Of a stretch of DNA of 64,000 bases, positions 36,719-44,696 are shown piece by piece. Position 1 is the stretch's first letter. Every line of letters begins with the position of its first letter. The notes beneath the pieces were generated by a model. It worked only from the letters and a program-made list of their open reading frames with translations, was not told where the DNA came from and searched no databases. The stretch is from Amphritea atlantica (GTDB lineage Bacteria; Pseudomonadota; Gammaproteobacteria; Pseudomonadales; Balneatricaceae): contig CP073344.1 in assembly GCA_024397875.1 (NCBI GenBank), forward strand, positions 673,001 to 737,000, read 5' to 3'. The position numbers were made by a program, and so were the translations under genes.

Positions 36719-38227
36719 TTATAACTGCATGATCACTGTTTTTACCTGTAGGAAGTGCTCCAGTTGCTCAGGTCCCAGATCACGGCCGATACCCGACTGC
36801 TTGTAACCACCAAACGGCAGAGAAGAATCCATCGCATCATGGGTGTTAACAAAGACCGTACCGGCTTCCATTTTCTTAACTATTCGATGTGCCCGGCTGA
36901 CATCCTGGGTAAAGACCGAGGCCGTCAGACCATAATCAGAATCGTTCGCTAAGCGCACGGCTTCCTCTTCTGTATCAAAAGGAATGACCGCGAGCACCGG
37001 GCCGAAAATCTCTTCGCGAACGATCTTCATTGAGTTGTCGCAATCTGCAAATACGGTCGCCTGCATGTAGTAGCCCGGGCGATCTGCCTGCTCACCGCCA
37101 CATACGAGTCGGGCGCCTTCGGCTTTACCCGATTCAATATAGTTCAGTATCTTATCAAGCTGGCCACGGCTAATCTGTGGTCCTTGTGTAATGCTCGTAT
37201 CAAGCGGGTCGCCAATCACCATTTCGTTGGCCGCTTTTGCCACCGCAGTAACGGCCTGGTCATACAGACCGCGTTGAACGTAAAGGCGCGATCCTGCAGA
37301 ACAGGTCTGACCCGAGTTGAAGAAGACGGATTGCAGTGTCCCCGTGACGATATCCTCTAGCTTGGCATCATCAAAGGCGATCATCGCAGATTTACCCCCC
37401 AGCTCCAGCGTTGCAGGATTCATGTTCTCCAAAGCCGCTTTACCCACCAGCTTGCCAACAGGAGTTGACCCGGTGAAGGACACTTTATTGATTCCCGGAT
37501 GACTGGCCAGCGGGCTGCCAATTCCGACACCTGTACCGATAACGATATTAATCACACCATCCGGCAATCCAGCTTCCTGCCAGATCTTCATCAGATAGAT
37601 AATGCTCATCGGCGTGATTTCTGCGGGTTTCAGTACGATAGTGCAACCTACCGCCAGTGGGGCACACATTTTCCAGATCGCCATATTCAGTGGCCAGTTC
37701 CATGGAACAATGGCACCGACAACGCCAATAGGTTCTTTCAGGGTAAAACCAAACGCTTCACCCGGACAGGAGACATTGCGGGTATGGCCTTCAATCTTAG
37801 TTGCCCAACCGGCCATGTAACGCAGAAAGTCAATCGACCCGGCAATATCCACTTCCTGGCAACCGCTGATCGCTTTTCCCGCGTCAATCGCTTCCAGTTC
37901 TGCCAGGGTCTGGGCGTGAGCTTCCATCGCATCGGCCATGCGGAATAATAGCGCCTGACGTTCATTCGGTTTCATCTCTGCCCATGGGCCGCTACGGAAT
38001 GCGCGATTGGCTGCTGCGACGGCCCGGTCCAAATCGCCCAGGGTCGCTCTGGGCACTGTCAGCAAGTGTGTACCATTGGAAGGGTCCTCAACATTCAGCG
38101 TTGTCCCATCCTCGCTATCGACGAACTGACCGTCAATAAACATCTTCTGGTGGCCTGCTTCAATAAAGGCACGGGTCTGTGGCGTTACATTGTATTTTTC
38201 CAGCATTGCTTCAATCGTCGCATTCAT
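36719..38227 (-). CDS. NAD(P)-dependent aldehyde dehydrogenase
   Basis: A 502-residue ALDH-superfamily enzyme (betaine-aldehyde/PuuC-like class). Conserved parts are PWNWPLNMAIWKMCAPLAVG, FTGSTPVGK, the general-base Glu in LELGGKSAMI, the nucleophile Cys309 in NSGQTCSAGSRLY, and LPFGGYKQSGIGRD. The frame opens upstream to 38353, but the ATG at 38227 begins the conserved region. It is divergent from the kinase/phospho-lyase fusion gene. It would oxidise the aldehyde that gene's product releases, acetaldehyde or 2-aminoadipate semialdehyde depending on the substrate. Confidence 0.88.
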   Translation of the reverse strand: MNATIEAMLEKYNVTPQTRAFIEAGHQKMFIDGQFVDSEDGTTLNVEDPSNGTHLLTVPRATLGDLDRAVAAANRAFRSGPWAEMKPNERQALLFRMADAMEAHAQTLAELEAIDAGKAISGCQEVDIAGSIDFLRYMAGWATKIEGHTRNVSCPGEAFGFTLKEPIGVVGAIVPWNWPLNMAIWKMCAPLAVGCTIVLKPAEITPMSIIYLMKIWQEAGLPDGVINIVIGTGVGIGSPLASHPGINKVSFTGSTPVGKLVGKAALENMNPATLELGGKSAMIAFDDAKLEDIVTGTLQSVFFNSGQTCSAGSRLYVQRGLYDQAVTAVAKAANEMVIGDPLDTSITQGPQISRGQLDKILNYIESGKAEGARLVCGGEQADRPGYYMQATVFADCDNSMKIVREEIFGPVLAVIPFDTEEEAVRLANDSDYGLTASVFTQDVSRAHRIVKKMEAGTVFVNTHDAMDSSLPFGGYKQSGIGRDLGPEQLEHFLQVKTVIMQL

Positions 38228-38359
38228 AACTGATCTCGTATTGTTTTTGTGGAAACCAAACAAAGGGGTCTGTTGGGCTAGCAGCCGGGCTCCCGCTCGC
38301 CGCGCAACACAACCTTCCATACACTGCTGAAAGTCTGAATCTCTCCGAGCCAAAGAGGT

Positions 38360-38377
38360 ATACCCTCTGCAGGGTAT
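38360..38377. promoter_or_regulatory. 18-bp dyad in the divergent ALDH / kinase-lyase promoter
   Basis: ATACCCT-CTGC-AGGGTAT is a perfect 7-bp dyad. A related CCCTCTGT/ACAGGGG pair follows at about 38391-38417. It sits midway between the divergent genes and is a likely operator, probably for the LuxR-type regulator at 35816. Confidence 0.55.
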
Positions 38378-38510
38378 TTTTCCGCGTTTGCCCTCTGTAA
38401 ATTACGTCACAGGGGTTATTTTCTTCCTTTCTTTATCATCTCAGAATAGTCTCAATGGTCTGAGACGGGCCAGGCAAACAGCGAATACCTATTCTTGAAA
38501 GGATAACAAC

Positions 38511-40889
38511 ATGACGAAACACTCATCTCTGGCTAACCGAAATCCGCCTCAGTTTGAACTGTCACAGATAAAATCTCTGGTCCGGGAACTGTATGGACTG
38601 GAAGGGTGCTTCACTGCACTGAACAGCGAACGTGATCTTGCCTGGCTGGTTCGTAACGAAGAAGGGCCGCAGGGGGTTATCAAAATTTCCAACGCTCAGG
38701 AGCCTGAAGGCATCGTTGACCTCCAGATCAAGGCGGTCGAGCATATCCTTGAGCAAGAGCCTACGCTGGTCGTTCCTCCTGTTATTGCGACCCGGCAAGG
38801 CAACGCCTACGAGTGGATCACCTCGGATCTGAGTGGTGAGCGGCATATGATCCGCCTGATTGCGTTTATGGATGGGCGTGTTGTGGAAGATACACCAGAA
38901 GCCTATTGCGATGAGTACTACTTTAACATCGGTGCCACCATGGGACGGATGAACGCGGCGCTACAAAGTTTTTATCACCCCTATGCGGACAGTAACCAGC
39001 ATCTGTGGGACCTGGGGCATTGTCTGCAATTACGGGACATGCTTCCCGGCCTGCCAGAGGGGGAGCTGCGCGATCTGCTGACCTCCACCCTGGATAAAGC
39101 TGAGCAGCACACGCTACCCGCTCTGAAGAGAACTCGCTGTCAACTGGTCCATCAGGACGCTAACGACGCCAATGTAATGGTCAGTCATGACGACCCAACT
39201 CAAATCGCAGCGATTCTGGATTTTGGGGACGTCGCCTTTAACAGCATTCTGGCAGAGATCGTCACCATCTCGGAGACGTACGCCGAAGGCGAGGAAGATC
39301 CTATCCGCCCCTTGCTGCATGTTGCCCAGGGATATGACAGCGCCTACCCGCTCACCGGGCAGGAGGTTGATCTATTGTTTGATGTCATGCGTCTGCGACT
39401 GGCGATGGCCTCCCTCATCATCAACTTCCGCAAGCTCAACGACCCAGAGGCCGGCACGCACCTGGAAGACCGCTTCTTTACGAAGATGCTCTTCAAACTC
39501 AACGAAATGGGGCAAGAGACTGTAACCCGTCGACTGCGTGACGCCTTGCGTTTCCCTGTTTACAGCCCGATCGATAATAATGGACAGCCGTTTTCAAACC
39601 ATCAGGAAGCGTTGGTTCAACACCGCGAACAGCATCTGGGCAAAATCTGGCACTTTTATGATCAACCACTCCACATCACGCGGGCTCAGGGCGGCTGGAT
39701 GTACAGCGCGGATGGCACCGCCTACCTTGATGCCTACAATAACGTGCCACAGATGGGCCATTGCCACCCCCATATCGTCAAAGCCATCGCTCGTCAGGCC
39801 GAGGCATTGAATACAAATACACGCTATATGTGTGACATTGTGGCTGACTACGCGGCACGACTGACTAAAGATCTCCCCGAGCATCTGGACACCTGCATCT
39901 TTGTTAATTCTGGCAGCGAAGCCAACGATCTCGCCGTACAGATCGCGCAGTCTTTAAGCGGCCATCAAGGCGGGTTGGTCCTTGATAACGCCTATCATGG
40001 CTGTACCGAGCTGACGACAAAATATTCTCCTGAATCATGGCAGCACCTGCCCGAAGCTCTGCATCCGAAACAGATCGAGTGCCTGATAGAGCCGGATATG
40101 TACAATGGTCCATACGCTGACCGCCCCGAGGCCGCTGCCCTTTACTCGGCAGATGCTGACCGCGCCATAGACGCGTTAGCCCGCCGTGGATTTAAGCCCG
40201 CCGTGCTGATGCTCGATACGGCCATGTGTGCCCATGGTGTGATCACGCCGCCCGACAGTTACTTTGACCGCGTGGCCGATAAGACCCACGCTGCCGGTGG
40301 CTATGTTATCGCCGATGAGGTGCAGGCAGGTCTTGGACGAATGGGCACATTCTGGGGATTCATGGGCGCTGGGCTAAACCCGGAAAAGGTGGACTTCATT
40401 ACCATGGGCAAGCCAGTCGCTAACGGCCACCCGCTAGGTGTAGTGATTCTCTCCAGCGAGATGATGAAACAGTTCATTGGTGGCACCCATCCACTTCTGT
40501 TCAGTACGTTTGGTGGCAATACCGTTGCCTGTGCCGCAGGGATGGCGGTGCTTGACGTAATCGAACGTGAAAAACTGGTGCAGAAATCCAACGACATTGG
40601 CGATCAGTTACGTGCAGGACTCCGCCAGTTGGCTGAGAAACACTCTCTGATCGGCGACGTCCGCGGTCGCGGTATGTTGGTGGGTATTGAGCTGGTGAAT
40701 TGCCGGAAGGAACGCACGCCAGCGGCAGAAGAGACTGAGCAGTTGATCAAAGAGATGATCCAACGCAACGTTATGATCGGTAAATCCCTCCCCGGCACCC
40801 TCAAAATTCGCCCATCACTGGGGTGGGGTAAAGAGGAGGTAGATTTCTTTATCAACGCGATGGACGAGAGTCTGAAAATGCTTGGTTGA
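38511..40889 (+). CDS. fused phosphotransferase / class III aminotransferase-like phospho-lyase
   Basis: A 792-residue two-domain protein. Residues about 20-345 form an APH/choline-kinase-like phosphotransferase: catalytic loop H214-Q-D216...N221 (VHQDANDAN), and DFG in AAILDFGDV. Residues about 365-792 form a class III PLP enzyme: NSGSEANDLAVQ, IADEVQAGLGRMG, and the PLP lysine K634 in MGKPVANGHPLG. This pairs the activities of human hydroxylysine kinase (AGPHD1) and the phospho-lyases AGXT2L1/2, so the protein may phosphorylate ethanolamine or hydroxylysine and then eliminate phosphate and ammonia to give an aldehyde. The divergent aldehyde dehydrogenase fits the next step. The substrate is inferred. 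Confidence 0.85.
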   Translation: MTKHSSLANRNPPQFELSQIKSLVRELYGLEGCFTALNSERDLAWLVRNEEGPQGVIKISNAQEPEGIVDLQIKAVEHILEQEPTLVVPPVIATRQGNAYEWITSDLSGERHMIRLIAFMDGRVVEDTPEAYCDEYYFNIGATMGRMNAALQSFYHPYADSNQHLWDLGHCLQLRDMLPGLPEGELRDLLTSTLDKAEQHTLPALKRTRCQLVHQDANDANVMVSHDDPTQIAAILDFGDVAFNSILAEIVTISETYAEGEEDPIRPLLHVAQGYDSAYPLTGQEVDLLFDVMRLRLAMASLIINFRKLNDPEAGTHLEDRFFTKMLFKLNEMGQETVTRRLRDALRFPVYSPIDNNGQPFSNHQEALVQHREQHLGKIWHFYDQPLHITRAQGGWMYSADGTAYLDAYNNVPQMGHCHPHIVKAIARQAEALNTNTRYMCDIVADYAARLTKDLPEHLDTCIFVNSGSEANDLAVQIAQSLSGHQGGLVLDNAYHGCTELTTKYSPESWQHLPEALHPKQIECLIEPDMYNGPYADRPEAAALYSADADRAIDALARRGFKPAVLMLDTAMCAHGVITPPDSYFDRVADKTHAAGGYVIADEVQAGLGRMGTFWGFMGAGLNPEKVDFITMGKPVANGHPLGVVILSSEMMKQFIGGTHPLLFSTFGGNTVACAAGMAVLDVIEREKLVQKSNDIGDQLRAGLRQLAEKHSLIGDVRGRGMLVGIELVNCRKERTPAAEETEQLIKEMIQRNVMIGKSLPGTLKIRPSLGWGKEEVDFFINAMDESLKMLG

Positions 40890-40940
40890 GTTAGCGATAA
40901 GGCACCTTTAGGGAGGTAAGAACACTGCCTGTGACGAAAT

Positions 40941-40969
40941 AGCCTGGCCAGATTCGCCGGGCTTTTTTT
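40941..40969 (+). terminator. terminator after kinase/lyase gene
   Basis: AGCC-T-GGC pairs with GCC-G-GGCT and is followed by seven T. Confidence 0.8.
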
Positions 40970-41264
40970 CGCCTATAGCTAATGATTAGAGCGCCTGTAA
41001 TTAAGCGCTTCAGCTTGCGAGATAATTCATCCTCTGAATGACTTATGCCCATCGAAGTATCTGACCAAACATCAGCGTTGGATTAAAGATGACTATGCGG
41101 GGTGTTAAATGGAAGATTGGCCGTTAACCGGTATCGGTAGGTAAAGCAAAAGCTGATCAACCCGCGTTGGGTAAGCAAACATAGACTCTTCAGATAATTA
41201 ATGGTTTTACCCCGATTTGTCAGACACCAACTTAAGAGTAGATAACCTGCTTTAACGAGGTGTT

Positions 41265-41380
41265 TAGATCTCCCACTTCAGAAGACAATACACCGTAGAG
41301 TATAAGCGTTAACCCATCGCTCTTATGCAACAAACCAATGGATCCATTACAGCTGTTGCAGGCGGAAATCAATCATAAAG
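41265..41380 (+). pseudogene. relic of an IS3-family transposase orfA
   Basis: Reading the frame from ATC at 41268 gives ISHFRRQYTVEYKR, a stop, then PIALMQQTNGSITAVA in the same frame. This is the start of an IS3-family OrfA with its ATG changed to ATC and a Glu codon changed to TAA. A GAGG site lies before it, and an inverted-repeat-like stretch starts near 41217 (TTTGTCAGACACC). The rest of the element is unrecognisable. Confidence 0.6.
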
Positions 41381-41586
41381 CCCACTGGGATCAGGCTGTT
41401 ATTCCTGACATAAGCTTGTTGCGATGTTGCTGGAGCGGCTCTTTGCTTAACTTTTGATTTCAGCTCTTGCTAAAAAAGGGCGGACCACCGATGCGGCCGA
41501 CAATTGGTGAGAACTTTTTGGTGGTGACTGTAACGCAGCGGCCAGGAAACATTACAGAGCGCTATCAACTGTTTCACTTAGCTAAA

Positions 41587-41641
41587 GGACCTTACACAAG
41601 GACCTTACACAAGGGCCTTACACTATGAAGGCCCTTTTTTG
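41587..41641. terminator. three tandem 13-bp repeats ending in a terminator
   Basis: GGACCTTACACAA occurs at 41587 and 41600, and a variant GGGCCTTACACTA at 41613. The third copy forms AAGGGCCTT-ACACTATG-AAGGCCCTT with a T run: a strong terminator for either strand. Confidence 0.75.
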
Positions 41642-41645
41642 ATTA

Positions 41646-41903
41646 TCAGATCAGTGTGTACTGTTTTTTCTGATCAATAAAGGCTTTTGCGTGTTGCTGC
41701 CAGCGTTCTACACTCAGGTTCTGGTCCAGAACCTGGTCAACCAGAGTAAAGTTTTTCTGTTGCCCTTTTTTGGTGATCACACCACTGAGCCGGTATACAC
41801 CGCGATCTTCTTCCGGGGTCGCTAAAATGGTATAGCCTTTATAACGAATCGCACCCTCGGGCAGGGGCGTAAAAAGTGATTTCAGAGTGGATAGTAGGGA
41901 CAT
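41646..41903 (-). CDS. HlyU-family protein
   Basis: An 85-residue protein with the HlyU fold pattern: AIRYKGYTILATPEEDRGVYRLSGVI, then a C-terminal amphipathic helix (WQQHAKAFIDQ). Vibrio HlyU is an ArsR-like regulator, but this Pfam family (PF10115) is a different, short protein of unclear role. The ATG at 41903 has GAGGAGAG upstream; longer starts give no similarity. Confidence 0.7.
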   Translation of the reverse strand: MSLLSTLKSLFTPLPEGAIRYKGYTILATPEEDRGVYRLSGVITKKGQQKNFTLVDQVLDQNLSVERWQQHAKAFIDQKKQYTLI

Positions 41904-42222
41904 GGTTCTCTCCTCTTTTTTTATCCCATGTATAGAGCAGGAGCAGGACAAGAGGAAGAGTCGAGATACCAAAGTATGTTTCTCAGACTATTAAAAAGGT
42001 ACTAAGGTTGGATGCGCTACAGGCTTTCAAGCAGCAGTTATGGCATTTGGATCAGAGTGATAAATTATCTCTTTTCTGCCCTTTTAGTGATGCATCGCTT
42101 TTAAATAGAGTCATCAAACATAGTAAAGGCTCACTCAGAGATAGCCTTTCACTTATTCTCTTGAATTACTTTTCTGTACCTACTAGTATGTTTATAGTTA
42201 TTCACAGGATTACAGGTTTTCT
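41904..42222. other. gap before the TetR gene
   Basis: It holds the TetR operator at 42176-42191. A TTG-started frame (42008-42226) is probably not a gene. Nothing else is clear. Confidence 0.4.
42176..42191. promoter_or_regulatory. TetR operator, copy 1
   Basis: GTACCTACTAGTATGT, centred on the palindrome TACTAGTA, 31 bases before the tetR start. A near-identical copy stands before the EamA gene, so the regulator should control itself and the transporter. Confidence 0.7.
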
Positions 42223-42792
42223 ATGACAACCACGCGCGATCTGTTAGTCGATACGATGAAGCAATTGCTCTGGGAGCGCGGTTATGACGCAACCAGCCCG
42301 AATCATGTGCTCGAGCGCAGTGGTGTGGGTAAAGGCAGTTTTTATCACCACTTTAAAAGTAAAAAGAGTCTGGCGATTGCTGCGATGGAAGCACGGGCGG
42401 ATGAGTTGATTACAGAGTTTGATACCGTGATTGCAACCACGCAAGGGGACTGGCTGGATAAAGTGAGTGCTTATCTGCGGATGCCGCGTCATGCCCTGAC
42501 AGGGTGTCGTATCGGTCGGATTGTACAAGATCCCTCGGTGATAGATTCTGAACTTCAGGCACCCCTACAACGCTATTTTGGAGCTTTGCAGCAACGTTTG
42601 AGTGCGTTATACACTGATGCACGGAATGAAGGGAAACTGTCTGCGGGTTGTCAGCCTGAGGGATTGGCGACGGCGACCCTGAGTATTGTTCAAGGGGGCT
42701 TCGTTTATGGTCGGGCCGTATCCCAGGATCAGGCAGTTAATGACGCCTGTGAAAGCTTTATTGGTTTACTGGCGTCTCAAAGGCTTAATTAA
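42223..42792 (+). CDS. TetR-family repressor of the adjacent EamA transporter
   Basis: A 189-residue TetR/AcrR regulator. The N-terminal helix-turn-helix has LLWERGYDATSPNHVLERSG and VGKGSFYHHFKSKKSLA. The C-terminal domain with GCRIGRIVQDPSV resembles the TetR_C_16/NemR-like branch. A shared 16-bp operator lies in front of this gene and of the EamA gene 131 bases downstream, so derepression by an electrophile or drug would release both. Confidence 0.85.
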   Translation: MTTTRDLLVDTMKQLLWERGYDATSPNHVLERSGVGKGSFYHHFKSKKSLAIAAMEARADELITEFDTVIATTQGDWLDKVSAYLRMPRHALTGCRIGRIVQDPSVIDSELQAPLQRYFGALQQRLSALYTDARNEGKLSAGCQPEGLATATLSIVQGGFVYGRAVSQDQAVNDACESFIGLLASQRLN

Positions 42793-42856
42793 TCGGAAGA
42801 AATTATTGAGAGGTTAAAACGTGCTTTAGGGGTGAGTTTTTTTTGATATTACATTT

Positions 42857-42872
42857 GTACCTACTGGTATGT
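42857..42872. promoter_or_regulatory. TetR operator, copy 2
   Basis: GTACCTACTGGTATGT differs from copy 1 at one base and lies 51 bases before the EamA start. Confidence 0.7.
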
Positions 42873-42922
42873 AAAGTGTGGAGTTAATCGTACCGTCATC
42901 TGGCTGTAAGGAGCGAATCATC

Positions 42923-43819
42923 ATGCATAATCAATCGGTTCAGTCCGTTCTGTTGTCTTTTCTGTTTGTACTGATTTATGGATCTGGATTTGTCGGTGCG
43001 AAGCTGGGTTTGCTATATAGCGAACCGTTTACTTTTTTAGCAATGCGCTTTGCTCTGGCGGGTGCGTTGTTGATTGCTGCGGCATTTTTGCTGGGTGTGA
43101 AATGGCCCCGAAGACCCGGATGGTTGCTACTGAGTGGTTTACTGATGCAAGGGGTCTTCTCTGTGGGTGTTTTCTATGCCCTGTATCTTGGTATGAAGCC
43201 GGCCGTCAGTGCGCTGATCATTGCATTGCAACCCTTATTAGTCACTGTGCTGGCCGGGCCTTATCTGGGGGAGCGGGTATTGAAGCAACGCTGGATTGGT
43301 CTGGCTTTTGGCATGGTTGGGGTTGCACTCGTTGTGGCTGATGGTTTGGCCGTTGAAGGGATAACCTGGTTGAATCTGAGCTGGGCGGTGCTGTCATTAT
43401 CAGGTCTGACGCTTGGACAGCTGATACAGAAAAAGCATTGTGCTGATATGAACTTAATCAGTGGGGGAGCAGTGCAGGTGTTAGCAACCCTGCCTCTGAT
43501 GCTTATTCTGGGTGCGTTATTTGAAACGGGTGAGTTGATCTGGCATCCGGATCTGCTGATCGCTATTTTTTGGATGTCTGTGGGTGTCTCGATCGGTGCG
43601 CTCACGCTGCTATATATTCTGTTACTGAAAAACAGCGCCAGCCAGGTTGCCAGCGTCTTCTATGGCGTTCCCGTTGCAGCTGCACTGATTGCCTGGCCCC
43701 TGTTTGATCAGGTACCTGCTTCAGTGGACTGGATCGGTTTCGGTATTGTCGCTTTGGGTATCTGGGTCGCGAACTCATCATTCAGGGGGTTCCGCCTGAG
43801 AAAGCGGGTCACACCTTAG
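42923..43819 (+). CDS. EamA/DMT-superfamily exporter under TetR control
   Basis: A 298-residue transporter with ten predicted membrane segments in two EamA repeats (VLIYGSGFVGAKLGLLYSEP in the first; LLLKNSASQVASVFYGVPVAA in the second). The ATG at 42923 follows AAGGAG by about 11 bases; the frame extends to 42878 without better support. It probably exports a small metabolite or toxic compound sensed by the neighbouring TetR protein. Confidence 0.84.
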   Translation: MHNQSVQSVLLSFLFVLIYGSGFVGAKLGLLYSEPFTFLAMRFALAGALLIAAAFLLGVKWPRRPGWLLLSGLLMQGVFSVGVFYALYLGMKPAVSALIIALQPLLVTVLAGPYLGERVLKQRWIGLAFGMVGVALVVADGLAVEGITWLNLSWAVLSLSGLTLGQLIQKKHCADMNLISGGAVQVLATLPLMLILGALFETGELIWHPDLLIAIFWMSVGVSIGALTLLYILLLKNSASQVASVFYGVPVAAALIAWPLFDQVPASVDWIGFGIVALGIWVANSSFRGFRLRKRVTP

Positions 43820-43997
43820 CCACCGATAGCCAGCAGGGCTAAATCCCCACTTCGGTGGCTTGCTTGATCCGACTGAATGTTGGCTCCGGGCGGAATAGCT
43901 TCACCCCGGTAGTTATTTCATCAACACCCTGTTAGTCGCTGACACGCGGGAAGCGTGAGCGAGCCTCAAGATCATTCAGATCGATTGTATAGCGCAT

Positions 43998-44276
43998 TTA
44001 CTGTTGACTGGCATCGACCATCGGTTGGAAATCCCAGGAGGTGATTTTGCCCTTCATCAGTGAACGGGCGACGAGGCGACGGCGACGCTGGCTCCACAGT
44101 ACATCTTCGTGCACCTGATCGGCGATTTCCTGGCGCAGAGCCGCGACCATCTCTGAGTGTACCAGGCTGTCGGCCAGGTTAGTGAGCTCCTGTGGATCGT
44201 TGCTCAAGTTAAACAGCTGATCGGGGTCGCCCGGCGCGTGTACGAACTTGAAGTTGCCGAGAGGGATCATCAGTAT
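43998..44276 (-). pseudogene. betC: 3' fragment of a choline-sulfatase gene (betC)
   Basis: About 93 codons match the end of BetC: GNFKFVHAPGDPDQLFNLSN, then SQRRRRLV and the choline-sulfatase C-terminal signature SWDFQPMVDAS. The sulfatase core with its catalytic Cys and metal ligands is gone. The homology stops near 44276, exactly where a transporter fragment starts on the other strand. Confidence 0.75.
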
Positions 44277-44277
44277 C

Positions 44278-44523
44278 GGTTCTCTGGTCGTCGATACCAT
44301 TACGGCAGGCGGAAAAATAGATGCTCCCCGGCCGCAACGTATATTCTGGGCAGCCGTCGAGGGCTTGATTGCTGTCGTGTTGCTGATGGGTGGCGGGCTG
44401 TCGGCACTTTAGGCTGGGGTCACAGCAACGGCTATTCCGTTCTCTATCCTGATGCTATTGATGTGCTATACCATCATCGTTGCCCTTCGGAGGGAATTGG
44501 CCCATATGCGCCGGTCAAAATAG
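44278..44523 (+). pseudogene. 3' fragment of a BCCT (BetT-like) transporter gene
   Basis: The frame reads GSLVVDTITAGGKIDAPRPQ, then RIFWAAVEGLIAVVLL and AIPFSILMLLMC, the last membrane segments of a betaine/choline/carnitine transporter. A TAG at 44410-44412 breaks it after GGGLSAL, where the family has Gln (CAG). About 80% of the gene is missing upstream. Confidence 0.78.
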
Positions 44524-44696
44524 ATTGTCTAGCCGATAACACCGGGAAGAGTCGTCCAACGTATCCGAGCTACTTTCTGATGGGCCTGGCACAGGCTACA
44601 TTGCTCGGGTCGCTCCTCAGTTTAAAGGGTTATTGATTTCGCAACTAACAGCTTTCTATACAACCGAGTTGTGAACAACCTCTCTGAATTTCACAA

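Larger units (their letters stand above)
40970..41645. other. gene-free gap with an IS relic
   Basis: Apart from the IS3-type orfA remnant (41265-41380) and a triple 13-bp repeat with terminator (41587-41641), nothing coding is evident. The sequence looks like decayed DNA. Confidence 0.5.

Noticed and set aside
41495..41629. Short ORF of about 40 codons ending in the tandem 13-bp repeats
   Set aside because: Its end is made of repeat and terminator sequence, no ribosome site is seen, and it lies in decayed DNA.
42008..42226. 72-residue TTG-started frame before tetR
   Set aside because: No ribosome site and no known domain; it spans the TetR operator.
44157..44636. 159-residue plus-strand frame over the betC/BCCT scar
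   Set aside because: Cys- and Arg-rich out-of-frame translation of two gene fragments; the true frames are identifiable.
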